Assembly (NCBI RefSeq): GCF_042646085.1
Contig: NZ_JBHRSZ010000002.1
Coordinates: 868,001-932,000 of the forward strand
Origin: Litoribrevibacter euphylliae
GTDB taxonomy: Bacteria; Pseudomonadota; Gammaproteobacteria; Pseudomonadales; Litoribrevibacteraceae
Length of the DNA stretch: 64,000 nucleotides
Direction: 5' to 3'
The notes beneath the pieces are model-generated. The model was not told where the DNA came from and ran no database searches. It saw only the letters and a program-made list of their open reading frames with translations. The translations under genes were made by a program, and so were the position numbers. Of this stretch, positions 27,041 to 36,674 are shown piece after piece (within the stretch, counting starts at the first letter, position 1; each line of letters begins with the position of its first letter).

Positions 27041-29557
27041 ATGAAAAATTTCAACTTTGCCGAACTGATTTTCCGCTTTTTTAGAGCCATTCTGGCAAAA
27101 TGGATGAAGACCACCGTACAAGGTGGAAGCCCAAAGGAATTGGAGTTAGACCCAAATCAACCTGTCATGTATGCCATCCGAGGTCCTTCCCTCAGTGCGC
27201 AGTTAATCATTGATCAGGAATGTACGACACGTGGTCTGCCCTCTATTAGGTCTGCCATGCCAGAAGCCTTTGGAGAGAAGCGTAGCTACATCACGCTTAA
27301 TAAGCGCCAAGGCAGCATTTTCAGTAAACGCTGGGTACCAGTAACCTCAGTACGATTGCTAAACAGCATTGAAACACTGCAGAACAATGCTGATTATGAC
27401 GTTCAGATTATTCCGGTTACGGTAATTTGGGGCCGAAATCCTGACAAAGAAAAATCGTTATTTAGATCTCTATTCTCAGATAACTGGTCTTCTGCTGGTA
27501 AATTACAGCAGTTCTTCACCGTTTTAATTCACGGTCGCGACACCCTGGTTCAGTTCAGCAAGCCTATTTCTCTGCGTTCTGTGATGAAACCAGATGAACC
27601 GGCGGAACGTACCGCCAAGAAAATCCAACGCATTTTACGTGTTCACCAACGCCGCTCCCGTGAAGCGATTGTTGGGCCGGATTTGTCTCACCGTCGTACT
27701 CTAATGCGTTCTTTGCTACACAGTAATGTGATGCGTCAGGCCATTCAAAAAGAAGCCGAAGAACACAACATTACCATCGAAAAGGCTGAGAAACGCGCAT
27801 TAAAATACGCCGATGAACTGGCATCAAATATGTCCTATTCCACCATTCGTTTCTTAGAGGTGGTATTGAGTTGGGTTTGGAATAAAATCTATGACGGCAT
27901 CGAGATTAACCATCTGGAGAATCTTGAAAAGGTCGCACGCGCCAACACCATTGTTTATGTTCCCTGTCACCGTAGCCATACCGACTACCTGTTGCTGTCT
28001 TACATTCTTTATCAGAACGGCTATCAGCCACCGCACATTGCCGCCGGAATCAACCTGAACATTCCTATTGTTGGTAGTATTTTACGTCGCGGCGGTGCCT
28101 TCTTCATGCGTCGTTCATTCAAAGGCAATCCACTGTATTCAAGCCTATTTAATGAATACATGCACACCATGTTCACTCGTGGCTTCTCAGTTGAATACTT
28201 TGTGGAAGGTGGCCGAAGCCGTACCGGTCGCCAACTTACACCGAAGGCTGGTATGTTGGCTATGACGGTTCGCAGCTTCCTTCGCGATTCTAAGAAGCCG
28301 ATTAAGTTCATGCCAATCTATGTCGGTTACGAGAAAATTTTAGAGGGTAACACCTACCTCGGTGAGCTACGTGGCGCCAATAAAGAAAAAGAATCGGTAG
28401 GTGGTTTGTTCAAAGCCTTGAAGCACCTTCGAAACTCCTTTGGTAAAGTGCGCATGAACTTTGGTGACGCCATTGACCTAAAAACAGAGTTAGATAACTT
28501 CCGTCCAGGCTGGCGCGATGAAGATTACGGCGATGATTACCGACCAGAATGGCTAAACAGTTTTGTTGATTTGTTATCAACCAAAGTGGCCACCAGCATT
28601 AATAGCAGTGTTTCTGTTAACCCAGTCAATATGATTGGTGCGGTATTACTGGCAACGCCAAAACAAGCACTGAGCGAGCACGTTCTAATCGATCAGTTGG
28701 ATCGTCTGAAAAAGCTATTATCTTTGGCGCCGTACAGTGAGCTAATCACCTTACCGGAAGGTTCTGGTAAAGATTGGGTCAAATATGCGGAAGACATGAA
28801 AGCCATCGACCGCAAAGAACACAGCTTGGGCGACATCATCTTAATGGATGAAACTCAAGCAGTATTACTGACCTACTATCGCAACAATATCCTGCATTTG
28901 TTAGCGATCCCGTCGTTGATTTGTCTATTGAGTTCTAACAACCGTAGTCTTGAACGTGGTTATGTTGTTCGCTTCAGTAAATGGATTTATCCATACCTAC
29001 AGAACGAGCTTTTCCTTCACTGGGGCGAGGATGAAATCGAAGACAACATCAACCAATGGATAGACGCACTTGTTGATGAAGGTTTGATCCAAATAGACGG
29101 TAATTGCCTGATGAGCCCAGAACCGGGTGGTTCGGACTTCGTCACATTGCAGTTGATGGGCCAACCGATTCTTGCAACGTTGGAGCGCTACTACATTGCC
29201 ATTGAATTGTTACGCATTCGAGGTCAAGAAGCGCTGACGGCAGAAGAACTAGAGAAACAAGCGACAGCCATGGCAGAACGCTTATCTATTCTTCATGGCC
29301 TAAATGCACCTGAATTCTTCGATAAAGCTTTGTTCCGAGACTTAGTATCCATACTTCTTGAACGAGGAGTGGTGACTAAAGCAGATGACGACAAGCTTGT
29401 TTTCGATCAGCAAATTGAAACCATCGCAGAAGATGCGCGCTTAATTCTCAACTCACAAGTTCGACACAGTATTCTTCAAATCACCCGCGACCAAGGTGGG
29501 GATGAGAAAGACGATAATGCGAATCTAAAAGAAGAAACGGAGACAAAGTCAGACTAA
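27041..29557 (+). CDS. plsB: Glycerol-3-phosphate 1-O-acyltransferase PlsB
   Basis: PlsB acylates the sn-1 position of glycerol 3-phosphate, the first step of phospholipid synthesis at the inner membrane. The 838-residue protein (E. coli 807) shows the four acyltransferase blocks: HRSHTDYLLL (HX4D), GGAFFMRRSF, FVEGGRSRTGR and the FMPIYVGYEKILEG region. The N-terminus is basic and amphipathic. It ends in a strong bidirectional terminator. No ribosome binding site stands out, so the start is provisional. Confidence 0.97.
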   Translation: MKNFNFAELIFRFFRAILAKWMKTTVQGGSPKELELDPNQPVMYAIRGPSLSAQLIIDQECTTRGLPSIRSAMPEAFGEKRSYITLNKRQGSIFSKRWVPVTSVRLLNSIETLQNNADYDVQIIPVTVIWGRNPDKEKSLFRSLFSDNWSSAGKLQQFFTVLIHGRDTLVQFSKPISLRSVMKPDEPAERTAKKIQRILRVHQRRSREAIVGPDLSHRRTLMRSLLHSNVMRQAIQKEAEEHNITIEKAEKRALKYADELASNMSYSTIRFLEVVLSWVWNKIYDGIEINHLENLEKVARANTIVYVPCHRSHTDYLLLSYILYQNGYQPPHIAAGINLNIPIVGSILRRGGAFFMRRSFKGNPLYSSLFNEYMHTMFTRGFSVEYFVEGGRSRTGRQLTPKAGMLAMTVRSFLRDSKKPIKFMPIYVGYEKILEGNTYLGELRGANKEKESVGGLFKALKHLRNSFGKVRMNFGDAIDLKTELDNFRPGWRDEDYGDDYRPEWLNSFVDLLSTKVATSINSSVSVNPVNMIGAVLLATPKQALSEHVLIDQLDRLKKLLSLAPYSELITLPEGSGKDWVKYAEDMKAIDRKEHSLGDIILMDETQAVLLTYYRNNILHLLAIPSLICLLSSNNRSLERGYVVRFSKWIYPYLQNELFLHWGEDEIEDNINQWIDALVDEGLIQIDGNCLMSPEPGGSDFVTLQLMGQPILATLERYYIAIELLRIRGQEALTAEELEKQATAMAERLSILHGLNAPEFFDKALFRDLVSILLERGVVTKADDDKLVFDQQIETIAEDARLILNSQVRHSILQITRDQGGDEKDDNANLKEETETKSD

Positions 29558-29574
29558 CTGACTTCTCCCATCGC

Positions 29575-29605
29575 AAAAAAGCCCTGTTTGTAACAGGGCT
29601 TTTTT
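29575..29605. terminator. Terminator after plsB
   Basis: GCCCTGTT (29581-29588) and AACAGGGC (29592-29599) pair perfectly, flanked by six A on the left and six T on the right, so it can stop plsB and the convergent deoxyribosyltransferase transcript. Confidence 0.88.
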
Positions 29606-29620
29606 GTAGGGTAAGAAATG

Positions 29621-30247
29621 TTAAACAAGACCTTTTGATTTTTTATCCTGAATAATCTCTTGTAACTGTTCAACACTAAAATGATCGGCCATCCCCAAGC
29701 GAACTAAGGTTTGTTGATAGTAGTTAAGCGTTTGATCATCCGTCATGGCAACTAGCGGCTGAATCGCCACCACTTGCTCCAATTTCTCCACCAAAAGATC
29801 GGCCATGTGCTGAAAATACTCCGTCAGCCCGCTCGCTTGGTGATACAAAGCCATGGCATTCACGGCCAATGACTCGGTTCTTGGAAAATGTGAGAGCATT
29901 AAATTCCAGGCATCTCCTCCCGTTTCCTGATCCCCGGATTTACGAAAATCAGAACGAAACAAAACCGTTGGAATATCAAGCTGCTTGGCCAACATAAATT
30001 CCGCCACTGTGCCGGAATCCAGCTCAGTGCCATCGAACTGTGCGATCAGTAAATCACTGCTGATTACAGCCGCATAGTCGGTATTACGAATGTCCTTAGC
30101 TCGCTCCGATGGCATTTCCAGCGATTGGGGCAATAAAGCGCGAAAGCGATTCTGGGAAACCTCCGCAATGGCATCCCCCAACATGTGATTACCGGCTAAT
30201 GCCTTATAACTGAACAAGTCGCCAGCCAAATAGAATTGATAGCGCAT
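29621..30247 (-). CDS. Nucleoside 2-deoxyribosyltransferase-like protein
   Basis: The N-terminal half has the family pattern: YQFYLAGDLFSYKALAGN, SDLLIAQFDGTELDSGTVAEF with the likely catalytic Glu of GTVAEFMLA, and DIPTVLFRSDFRKSG. The family moves deoxyribose between bases, or hydrolyses modified nucleosides. The C-terminal 70 residues are unassigned. ATG at 30247 is chosen over an upstream TTG because GAGAG lies eight bases before it. It follows the TIGR03545-like gene within 15 bases and is probably its co-transcript. The substrate is unknown. Confidence 0.83.
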   Translation of the reverse strand: MRYQFYLAGDLFSYKALAGNHMLGDAIAEVSQNRFRALLPQSLEMPSERAKDIRNTDYAAVISSDLLIAQFDGTELDSGTVAEFMLAKQLDIPTVLFRSDFRKSGDQETGGDAWNLMLSHFPRTESLAVNAMALYHQASGLTEYFQHMADLLVEKLEQVVAIQPLVAMTDDQTLNYYQQTLVRLGMADHFSVEQLQEIIQDKKSKGLV

Positions 30248-30259
30248 CAAGATAACTCT

Positions 30260-31936
30260 CTATAGATCATCTAACAGACCATCTAAAACACCTTCAGTGC
30301 CAGCTATCTCATCTGAAAGGGACAAATAATCCGTTTGCATACCATCGACGTTTTTCATCTCTTTTTGCAGCATATCGTTCAAACGCTCTGTGAGCTCTTC
30401 TTTGTAGACGGCAATTTGTCCTTCTAAGGCTTTATTCAACACCTTACTCAGTACCTTATCCAGATTTGACGTTATTGTTACATCTGGTTGATCTAAAGAG
30501 CCAGCAAGTTTGGCATCAGCAGTTAAGCTTTTAACGGACGTCAGCGCTTCTTTTGCAGACGGATACGTCTCAAACAACTCCCCAGTGCTGGTTAAGTCAA
30601 CATCCGACATCGCCATATTGATGTCACCAGAAAGCTGATTATCTTTAACCTGAATCGCAGCCGTGACATCTGCCAACGCTTTTTTAAGATTAAAGTCACC
30701 TGACAAGGCTTTATCCGCTACTTGATAACCCTTGATCTGAGAATCAATGCTGATCTTCTGAGCATTACGTGTATCAAGAATTACACCCAGTTTTGCCGAA
30801 TCCACTTGATCATTTAAAAGATCTAATGCAACCGCCGTTGGTTTGTTCGTTAACACTTGGTCATCAGTAAGGTGAGTCGCTTCACCTTTGAATCTAAAAG
30901 GAACTCCCAAGCCATTAAAGTCACCACTGATCTGAGCCAGCTTGAACCATACCAAAGGCAGCTTTTGCTCTTCTGCAAAAGAAACAAAGATCCCCTTGCC
31001 TCGTTCTGGTGTAGGGATCTCAGCAACTTTTTCTTTTGCACTATCGTCACTGGCAGTAAATTCTTTCAACTGCTGAAGGTAGCCTTTCAATTCTGGTCCG
31101 AATAACACATCGGCTACCTGTTGCGTGCCACCCTCAACCCCCACTTTAGACAACAAATGATCGGCCTCTTGCTGCGGTGATTTCTTCAACTCTTCAACTC
31201 GACGTTTAATCTCAGCTACTGACCGTCTGAAGTCTTTTTTGATACGTTTGATTTCTTTCAAATCTTTATCGATGTCTTTCTTCAGTTCTTTCGCTTGGGA
31301 AACCGCTTGAAGCTTGCCCATAAAGCCCTTGGCCTTTTTGATTTCCTTAAAGCGAGCTTTGTAGTCCTCAATTTTCTTTTCGTCTTTTAAGGCCTCAATA
31401 CGCTGTTTGAAAGAGGCCTTATTGGCATCAATGTATTCTCTGAGTGCTTGATATCTCTGATAGGTTAAGGAGTTTTCCTTAGACACCAACTCATCCATAT
31501 CTGGTAAATCCAGTCCTGGCAAAGACAATGACTTCGACGCTGAAGAGACTTTTTCATCAACGTTTCCTAAGGTCACAATATCGTCTACTGCACCAGACGT
31601 CGTTCGAGCGGTATTGAATCGAATACCATTTAACCGAGCCAGATCTGACACCAAATGTCCTGACAGGGCATCCAAGGCATTAATCTGAAGGGCGATCACA
31701 TCCACTTCCAATTGATTGCGCATCGGCTGGTCTTTATCAGCGATTTCCAGACCTCTCAGTGATAAAGAACTGTCTGACCACCCTACGTTTACAGAATCCA
31801 ATGTCACCTTAGTTGAAAGCGTTCGGGTTCCTGCCTGCTCAATCACCAGCTTCAACAAAGGCTCTAATAGAAAAAACGCCAGCACAACAAAAACAGCCGC
31901 GATACCAATTCCAGACCAACGAATCATTCCTTTCAT
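30260..31936 (-). CDS. TIGR03545-like membrane-anchored protein (AsmA-like layout)
   Basis: The 558-residue protein has one N-terminal membrane helix (about 7-28), an AsmA-like start (VTLDSVNVGWSDSSLSLRGLEI), a long charged coiled coil at about 160-260 (rich in K, E, R), and a beta-rich periplasmic C-terminal part. I recognise the TIGR03545 family, which travels with the TIGR03546 family as here. AAGGAG lies eight bases before ATG. AsmA-like proteins often bridge lipid transport between membranes, so an envelope role is likely but unproven. Confidence 0.8.
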   Translation of the reverse strand: MKGMIRWSGIGIAAVFVVLAFFLLEPLLKLVIEQAGTRTLSTKVTLDSVNVGWSDSSLSLRGLEIADKDQPMRNQLEVDVIALQINALDALSGHLVSDLARLNGIRFNTARTTSGAVDDIVTLGNVDEKVSSASKSLSLPGLDLPDMDELVSKENSLTYQRYQALREYIDANKASFKQRIEALKDEKKIEDYKARFKEIKKAKGFMGKLQAVSQAKELKKDIDKDLKEIKRIKKDFRRSVAEIKRRVEELKKSPQQEADHLLSKVGVEGGTQQVADVLFGPELKGYLQQLKEFTASDDSAKEKVAEIPTPERGKGIFVSFAEEQKLPLVWFKLAQISGDFNGLGVPFRFKGEATHLTDDQVLTNKPTAVALDLLNDQVDSAKLGVILDTRNAQKISIDSQIKGYQVADKALSGDFNLKKALADVTAAIQVKDNQLSGDINMAMSDVDLTSTGELFETYPSAKEALTSVKSLTADAKLAGSLDQPDVTITSNLDKVLSKVLNKALEGQIAVYKEELTERLNDMLQKEMKNVDGMQTDYLSLSDEIAGTEGVLDGLLDDL

Positions 31937-31947
31937 GTTATCGCTCC

Positions 31948-32457
31948 TTATTCGCTCGCCAATGATTGATAGACTTTATAGAACTTACTGCCCTTAACCA
32001 GCTGAGTAATTTTAAACTTCTCAACATAGGTCTTGATCTTATTCCGATAAGATTTCACCAACCAATAACTCAGCAAATACATCGGAACCCACAGAACCAG
32101 AATCGACACCAAAGCGCCCATCACCAAAGAATTATTAAAGGCGGTAAGTTTCCAAAAACTGGATTGAATAAGGCCAGCCCATAGAGAATGCAAACCGTCG
32201 GATGTTAGCAAGGCATAACCCAATTGATGGAGCACAGGGTCGAATACATAGGCAACCCCTTCGAACAAACCCCAAATCAGAAAGAATAACGTTAAGTTCG
32301 CTTTAAAAATGCAGATAAGAACAATCAGAATCAGCAGGAACGCAGAAAAACCTGGCATCAACCCCATGGCGAGACCAAAACAAACAGCCAATGCCAGATG
32401 ACCTGGATTTTGATCCGAATTTAATAGTTTCAGTAACTTTGCAAAAATAGTCAGCAT
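31948..32457 (-). CDS. TIGR03546-like multi-pass membrane protein
   Basis: The protein begins with an amphipathic FAKLLKLLNSDQNPGHLALA, then has several membrane helices including GLMPGFSAFLLILIVLICIF and SLVMGALVSILVLWVPMYLL. It matches the DUF2062-like TIGR03546 family. A GTG at 32463 is possible, but its ribosome binding site would be adjacent to the codon; ATG at 32457 has GGAG five bases upstream, giving 169 residues. It leads the trio of genes. Confidence 0.82.
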   Translation of the reverse strand: MLTIFAKLLKLLNSDQNPGHLALAVCFGLAMGLMPGFSAFLLILIVLICIFKANLTLFFLIWGLFEGVAYVFDPVLHQLGYALLTSDGLHSLWAGLIQSSFWKLTAFNNSLVMGALVSILVLWVPMYLLSYWLVKSYRNKIKTYVEKFKITQLVKGSKFYKVYQSLASE

Positions 32458-32784
32458 ATTCACTCCCTCGAAAGCCCAGCTTTTCTTATTCTGGATAATT
32501 GTAGGCTATAGATACCTCAATTAGTTCAAACAATTCAGAAACCAGCCCAAAATCTCTAATATATTTATCTTATTGAAATTCTTCAGGAAAACAATTTCGT
32601 GATAGAACGAACGTATCAATGAAAGCACAGCATAAATCTTTACACTGGAATTTTTAATGAAATTCTGAAATGATTCGGCAAGCTATTTTCAAACAACCGT
32701 TTGATTTGTTTCAGCTTCCTTTCCGGCAGAGTATGCTTCAAGAAGGGTGAAACGGAACCGAACCGAAAAGCAGGAATCATTACG
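32458..32784. other. Non-coding gap before the crotonase gene
   Basis: This region of 327 bases separates divergent genes. It contains frames that extend the crotonase upstream of its true start but no other supported gene. No clear promoter pair stood out. Confidence 0.45.
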
Positions 32785-33597
32785 ATGGCAAAAGCAGATA
32801 TGTCACGAGTCAATTTCGACGTCAAAGATAACATTGCCTATGTGTCTTTGAACCGCCCTGAAAAACACAATGGGCTCGACCTCTTAATGTTCAAAGAGCT
32901 TATTGATACAGCCAAAAAAATTACTCGCGACAAAAGCATTCGTGCAGTTATTTTAACCGGTGAAGGGGACTCCTTCTGTGCCGGTCTGGACTTCAAAGCC
33001 GTCAGTAAAAAACCTAGCATGGTTCCACAACTGTTCCTGAAATTTCCATGGTCAAAGTGGAACGATTTCCAAAAAGTTGCTTTGATCTGGCGTAACATTC
33101 CTGTGCCGGTCATTACCGCAATTAAAGGCAATTGCTTCGGTGGCGGTTTGCAGATCGCACTAGGCAGCGATTATCGAATTGCTCGCCCAGACGCCAGCCT
33201 ATCCGTGATGGAGATTAAGTGGGGACTGATTCCTGACATGAGCGGTACCGTGACATTGACGACACTTACTCGCTATGACATCGCCCAAGAACTGACAATG
33301 ACAGGCCGTAAATTCTCAGGTAAAGACGCCTATGAATACGGCATTGTTAGTAAACTGAGTGACAACCCAATGGAAGACGCCATTGCATTAGCAACAACCA
33401 TTGCAGAAAAATCACCGGACGCCATCTCAGCCACCAAGTTTTTATTCCGCAAAACCTGGAAGGCCAACCCGGTCACCGCGCTTCTTTGGGAACGCTGGAC
33501 ACAAATGCGTTTATTGGGTCGTAAGAACCAGCGTATTGCGATGAAAAACGGTCTGTCAGGCAAAAACGAACCTTTCGTCGATCGCTCTTCATTCTAA
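32785..33597 (+). CDS. Enoyl-CoA hydratase/isomerase family protein (crotonase)
   Basis: The 270-residue product has the crotonase oxyanion-hole segments AGLDFKAVS and NCFGGGLQIALGSD, and a late EIKWGLIPDMSG. The catalytic Glu usual after GGG in hydratases (GGGCEL) is replaced by Gln in GGGLQIAL, while the second Glu is kept and an Asp appears in IPDMSG, a position used by dienoyl-CoA isomerases. Isomerase activity is therefore as likely as hydration. ATG at 32785 with AGGA nine bases upstream is chosen; the frame extends further. Confidence 0.88.
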   Translation: MAKADMSRVNFDVKDNIAYVSLNRPEKHNGLDLLMFKELIDTAKKITRDKSIRAVILTGEGDSFCAGLDFKAVSKKPSMVPQLFLKFPWSKWNDFQKVALIWRNIPVPVITAIKGNCFGGGLQIALGSDYRIARPDASLSVMEIKWGLIPDMSGTVTLTTLTRYDIAQELTMTGRKFSGKDAYEYGIVSKLSDNPMEDAIALATTIAEKSPDAISATKFLFRKTWKANPVTALLWERWTQMRLLGRKNQRIAMKNGLSGKNEPFVDRSSF

Positions 33598-33627
33598 CCT
33601 GGATCAAGCCTTAAGCCTTTTCTAAAA

Positions 33628-33656
33628 GCCGGAATGTCTCTCATTCCGGCTTTTTT
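33628..33656 (+). terminator. Terminator after the crotonase gene
   Basis: GCCGGAATG (33628-33636) and CATTCCGGC (33642-33650) pair perfectly around TCTCT, followed by TTTTTT. Confidence 0.9.
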
Positions 33657-33757
33657 ACAATTTCACTACACTTTTCTCAAAAGCGTAACGAGCGAATTCC
33701 TTAAGACCTACTATACTCTGCTCTTTCACTTTATTGTCCGAGTGGTCAGAGGTAGTT

Positions 33758-34573
33758 ATGTCTTTCGGAAATGCCCCAGAAGTACTCTTCTCAAATCTAT
33801 GGAATCAATACGTTAATCTCAATCCTGCCGTTGCCAAAATTCATGCTTTATTTTCTGAGCGTGAAACAGAAGTGATCAACGATCATATTGCATTGCGAAC
33901 TTTCCAACACCCCAAAGTAGGATTAGATAAAGTCGCAAAAGCCTTTGAAGAGGCAGGCTATCAACGTTGTGGTCAGTACACCTTCGTTGAAAAGAAATTA
34001 AATGCAATTCATTTGGTACACAAAGACGATCCAAGCCAACCGAAAGTCTTTATCAGTGAGCTAAAACTGAACGAATGTTCCGATGCACTGAATGCCATCG
34101 TGGAGCAAGAAATCATTTCAAAAATTGACGATGCGCTTCCAGACAGTGACAGCTTCTATTGCTCTGGCCGCACATGGGGCGACATCAGCTTTGAAACCTA
34201 TGAAGCTCTTCGACAAGAATCAGAATACGCAGCCTGGATGTACGTTTACGGGTATATGGCGAATCACTTCACAGTGAAGGTCAATGCACTGTCCAGCTTT
34301 GATTCCTTAGAAGCTGTGAATGCGTTTCTTGAATCACAAGGCTTCCAGCTCAATGATGTGGGCGGAAAAATCAAAGGGACGCCTGAGCTCTATTTGGAGC
34401 AATCCTCAACTTTGGCTGAAAAACAGCCTATTAATTTTGTTGAAGGCACTAAAGAAATCCCAAGCTGCTTCTATGAGTTTGCGCGACGTTACAACTTAGA
34501 AGACGGCTCAGAGTTTTCAGGTTTCATTGAAGGAAACGCTGATAAGATTTTCGAAAGTACGAATATGAAATAA
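33758..34573 (+). CDS. DUF1338 family protein (short form, HglS-related)
   Basis: The 271-residue protein has the DUF1338 features: INDHIALRTFQHPKVGLD with a conserved His, FISELKLNECSD with a conserved acidic residue, and FTVKVNALSSFDSLEAVNAFL. The longer relative HglS is an Fe(II)-dependent 2-oxoadipate dioxygenase/decarboxylase; whether the short form shares that reaction is unknown. ATG at 33758 with AGAGG five bases upstream is preferred over TTG 33734. It stands between two terminators, so it is probably monocistronic. Confidence 0.84.
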   Translation: MSFGNAPEVLFSNLWNQYVNLNPAVAKIHALFSERETEVINDHIALRTFQHPKVGLDKVAKAFEEAGYQRCGQYTFVEKKLNAIHLVHKDDPSQPKVFISELKLNECSDALNAIVEQEIISKIDDALPDSDSFYCSGRTWGDISFETYEALRQESEYAAWMYVYGYMANHFTVKVNALSSFDSLEAVNAFLESQGFQLNDVGGKIKGTPELYLEQSSTLAEKQPINFVEGTKEIPSCFYEFARRYNLEDGSEFSGFIEGNADKIFESTNMK

Positions 34574-34600
34574 CGCTACTTCAAAATTTATCTATCAAAC

Positions 34601-34633
34601 GAAAAAGGGAGCTAATTCAAAGCTCCCTTTTTC
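34601..34633. terminator. Bidirectional terminator between the DUF1338 gene and purC
   Basis: A perfect 13-bp inverted repeat (34601-34613 and 34621-34633) around AATTCAA, with A- and T-runs at its ends, lies between two convergent genes. Confidence 0.9.
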
Positions 34634-34650
34634 GTCAAATAATCTAACGA

Positions 34651-35754
34651 TTAATCAATCAAACCATAATCGTCTTTCAACACCTGAATAATTTCCGCTT
34701 TCGGGTTATCAGAAACCGTCAATGCTCCACCAATGACTTTTTCAGCAATCCCGACATAAGTTTCAGAGACTTTCATCAAAACCTCTAACGGTAACTCATT
34801 ATCTTCCGCCAAAGCTTTACGCTCATCCATACGGTCTTTATTAAGCAAGATGTCTGGATCAGGGAAGTGAGTAAGCAATAACTGACGGAAGCTTTCTTTA
34901 GAATTTTCAACCACCTTACCATCACGGAACTGAGGACCATCCCAGATACGAGAAGAATCCGGCGTACCTACCTCATCCATGTAGATCAATTTTTCTTGAC
35001 CTGCAGCATCAGTGACATAACCAAACTCAAACTTGGTATCGACAAAGATTTGATCCAAATCGGCCAACGCCTGACAGATCACACCAAAACCATCTTTCAA
35101 CAGCTTTTCGTATAGATCAATGTCGGATGCCTTCGTGAAATTGAACGCTTCGAAATTATTAGCAATGTCATCGCGCGTGATGTTCACATCATCGACTTCC
35201 GGTACACCAGGAATGCCTTTTAAAATACCCTTAGTCGACGGGGTAATAAGAATCTCATCCAGCTTCTGATCTTTTTTCAAACCATCCGGCAGTTGAATAC
35301 CACAGAACTCACGTTCCCCTTTTTCATAGGCACGCCACATAGACCCCGTGATGTACTGACGACAAATGGCTTCAATCATCACCGGACGCGCTTTCTGAAC
35401 AATCCACACCAACGGGTGAGGAATATCGAGAATGTGACTGTCGGCCAGCCCTTGCTCTTTAAACAATCCGAACCAATGATTAGACACCGCATTCAATGCA
35501 GCGCCTTTACCAGGAACACCTTTCATGCCGCCTTCGCCTTTCCAAATGCAATCAAACGCCGAAATTCGGTCGCTGATCACCATAATGGCTAACGGTGCAT
35601 CTTCCGCCACATCGTAACCTTTCTCTTGGATCAGGCGTTTGCTGTCTGCTTCGGTAAGCCAATACACTGAGCGAACTTTGCCACTGTGGACAGGCTTATC
35701 AGTGCGAATTGGTAGATCATCGTTGACGGCTAAAACTTTATCAGCAAGGCTCAT
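34651..35754 (-). CDS. purC: Phosphoribosylaminoimidazole-succinocarboxamide synthase (SAICAR synthase), long form
   Basis: PurC ligates aspartate to CAIR with ATP in purine synthesis. HSGKVRSVYWL near the N-terminus, ISDRISAFDCIW, MIEAICRQYITGSMWRAY and KFEFGY are SAICAR synthase signatures. The 367-residue length is the long form also found in Vibrio-type genomes, unlike the 237-residue E. coli enzyme. It is an isolated gene ending in a strong bidirectional terminator. In Pseudomonas purC adjoins the bamC-dapA block; here unrelated genes lie between. Confidence 0.96.
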   Translation of the reverse strand: MSLADKVLAVNDDLPIRTDKPVHSGKVRSVYWLTEADSKRLIQEKGYDVAEDAPLAIMVISDRISAFDCIWKGEGGMKGVPGKGAALNAVSNHWFGLFKEQGLADSHILDIPHPLVWIVQKARPVMIEAICRQYITGSMWRAYEKGEREFCGIQLPDGLKKDQKLDEILITPSTKGILKGIPGVPEVDDVNITRDDIANNFEAFNFTKASDIDLYEKLLKDGFGVICQALADLDQIFVDTKFEFGYVTDAAGQEKLIYMDEVGTPDSSRIWDGPQFRDGKVVENSKESFRQLLLTHFPDPDILLNKDRMDERKALAEDNELPLEVLMKVSETYVGIAEKVIGGALTVSDNPKAEIIQVLKDDYGLID

Positions 35755-35901
35755 GTGGGGTTCCTGTTAAAAAATTAAGCTGAAACGGGCTTAGTTTAAA
35801 CAATAATAGAGTTAGCAAAAGCGGTTCAGAAACGGCTAAACTCTCGCGCTCCAGAAAAACGCGAATCATAGCAGACTTTATTGAACACAACACGAATTCA
35901 A

Positions 35902-36654
35902 ATGACTCAAATAACGTCCCAAACCGATACCCCTAATGCGTTTCAAAAGCTCAAGATGCAGCGTTTGGAAGATGGCACCAAGCCGTTCCTCGCACGAGGC
36001 GCTTCAGTGATTCGATGCCAACGTTGCCAATTGAGTAATGAAGCCTGTTTATGTACTTGGCGTCGTTCAATGAAAAGCGACATCGATATCGTACTGCTGA
36101 TGCACGATCAGGAAATTTTAAAACCAACCAATACTGGACGCTTAATTGCCGATTGCTTTCCAGAAAATTGCCATGCCTTTCAATGGTCACGGACAGAACC
36201 AGATATCGAACTGATGAGCTTAATAAATGATCCCTCTCGACAGTGCTTTATCTTGTTTCCTGGAGAATTCAGAGCAGAACGGCAAGTCTATCGCGCCCCT
36301 TCTTCGGACACCTTAAACACTCTTTGTGATGGAAAAACACCAACCATCCTTTTGCTGGATGGCACATGGAAGCAAGCTCGTAAGATGTACCTAAGTAAGT
36401 GGTTACACGCCCTACCAACCCTCTCCCTTGAGCCAGGCAGCCTTGCGCGCTACCAATTACGTCAAGCACCGAAAGAACATCAACTGTCAACCGCCGAAGC
36501 AGGCATGATGGTTTTAAACGCGTTTGGACAAACTCGCCAAGCTAATCTGTTGGCTCGGTATTTTGATTTATTCAATCACCACTATCAGGCAGTACGAGAT
36601 ACGAAAACACCGGACATAAACCACCTTCATCAAGCGATGAAATCCATTGAATAG
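35902..36654 (+). CDS. tapT: DTW-domain protein, tRNA-uridine aminocarboxypropyltransferase
   Basis: The DTW motif is seen as LLDGTWKQARKMY, and an N-terminal zinc-like cysteine cluster as CQRCQLSNEACLC. DTW proteins such as E. coli TapT/YfiP transfer the aminocarboxypropyl group of SAM to U47 of tRNA (acp3U). At 250 residues it is family-like. TTG 35881 or ATG 35956 are possible alternative starts; none has a clear ribosome binding site. The symbol is assigned by family and should be held loosely. Confidence 0.85.
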   Translation: MTQITSQTDTPNAFQKLKMQRLEDGTKPFLARGASVIRCQRCQLSNEACLCTWRRSMKSDIDIVLLMHDQEILKPTNTGRLIADCFPENCHAFQWSRTEPDIELMSLINDPSRQCFILFPGEFRAERQVYRAPSSDTLNTLCDGKTPTILLLDGTWKQARKMYLSKWLHALPTLSLEPGSLARYQLRQAPKEHQLSTAEAGMMVLNAFGQTRQANLLARYFDLFNHHYQAVRDTKTPDINHLHQAMKSIE

Positions 36655-36674
36655 CCAATAGCGATTCCGCAGAT

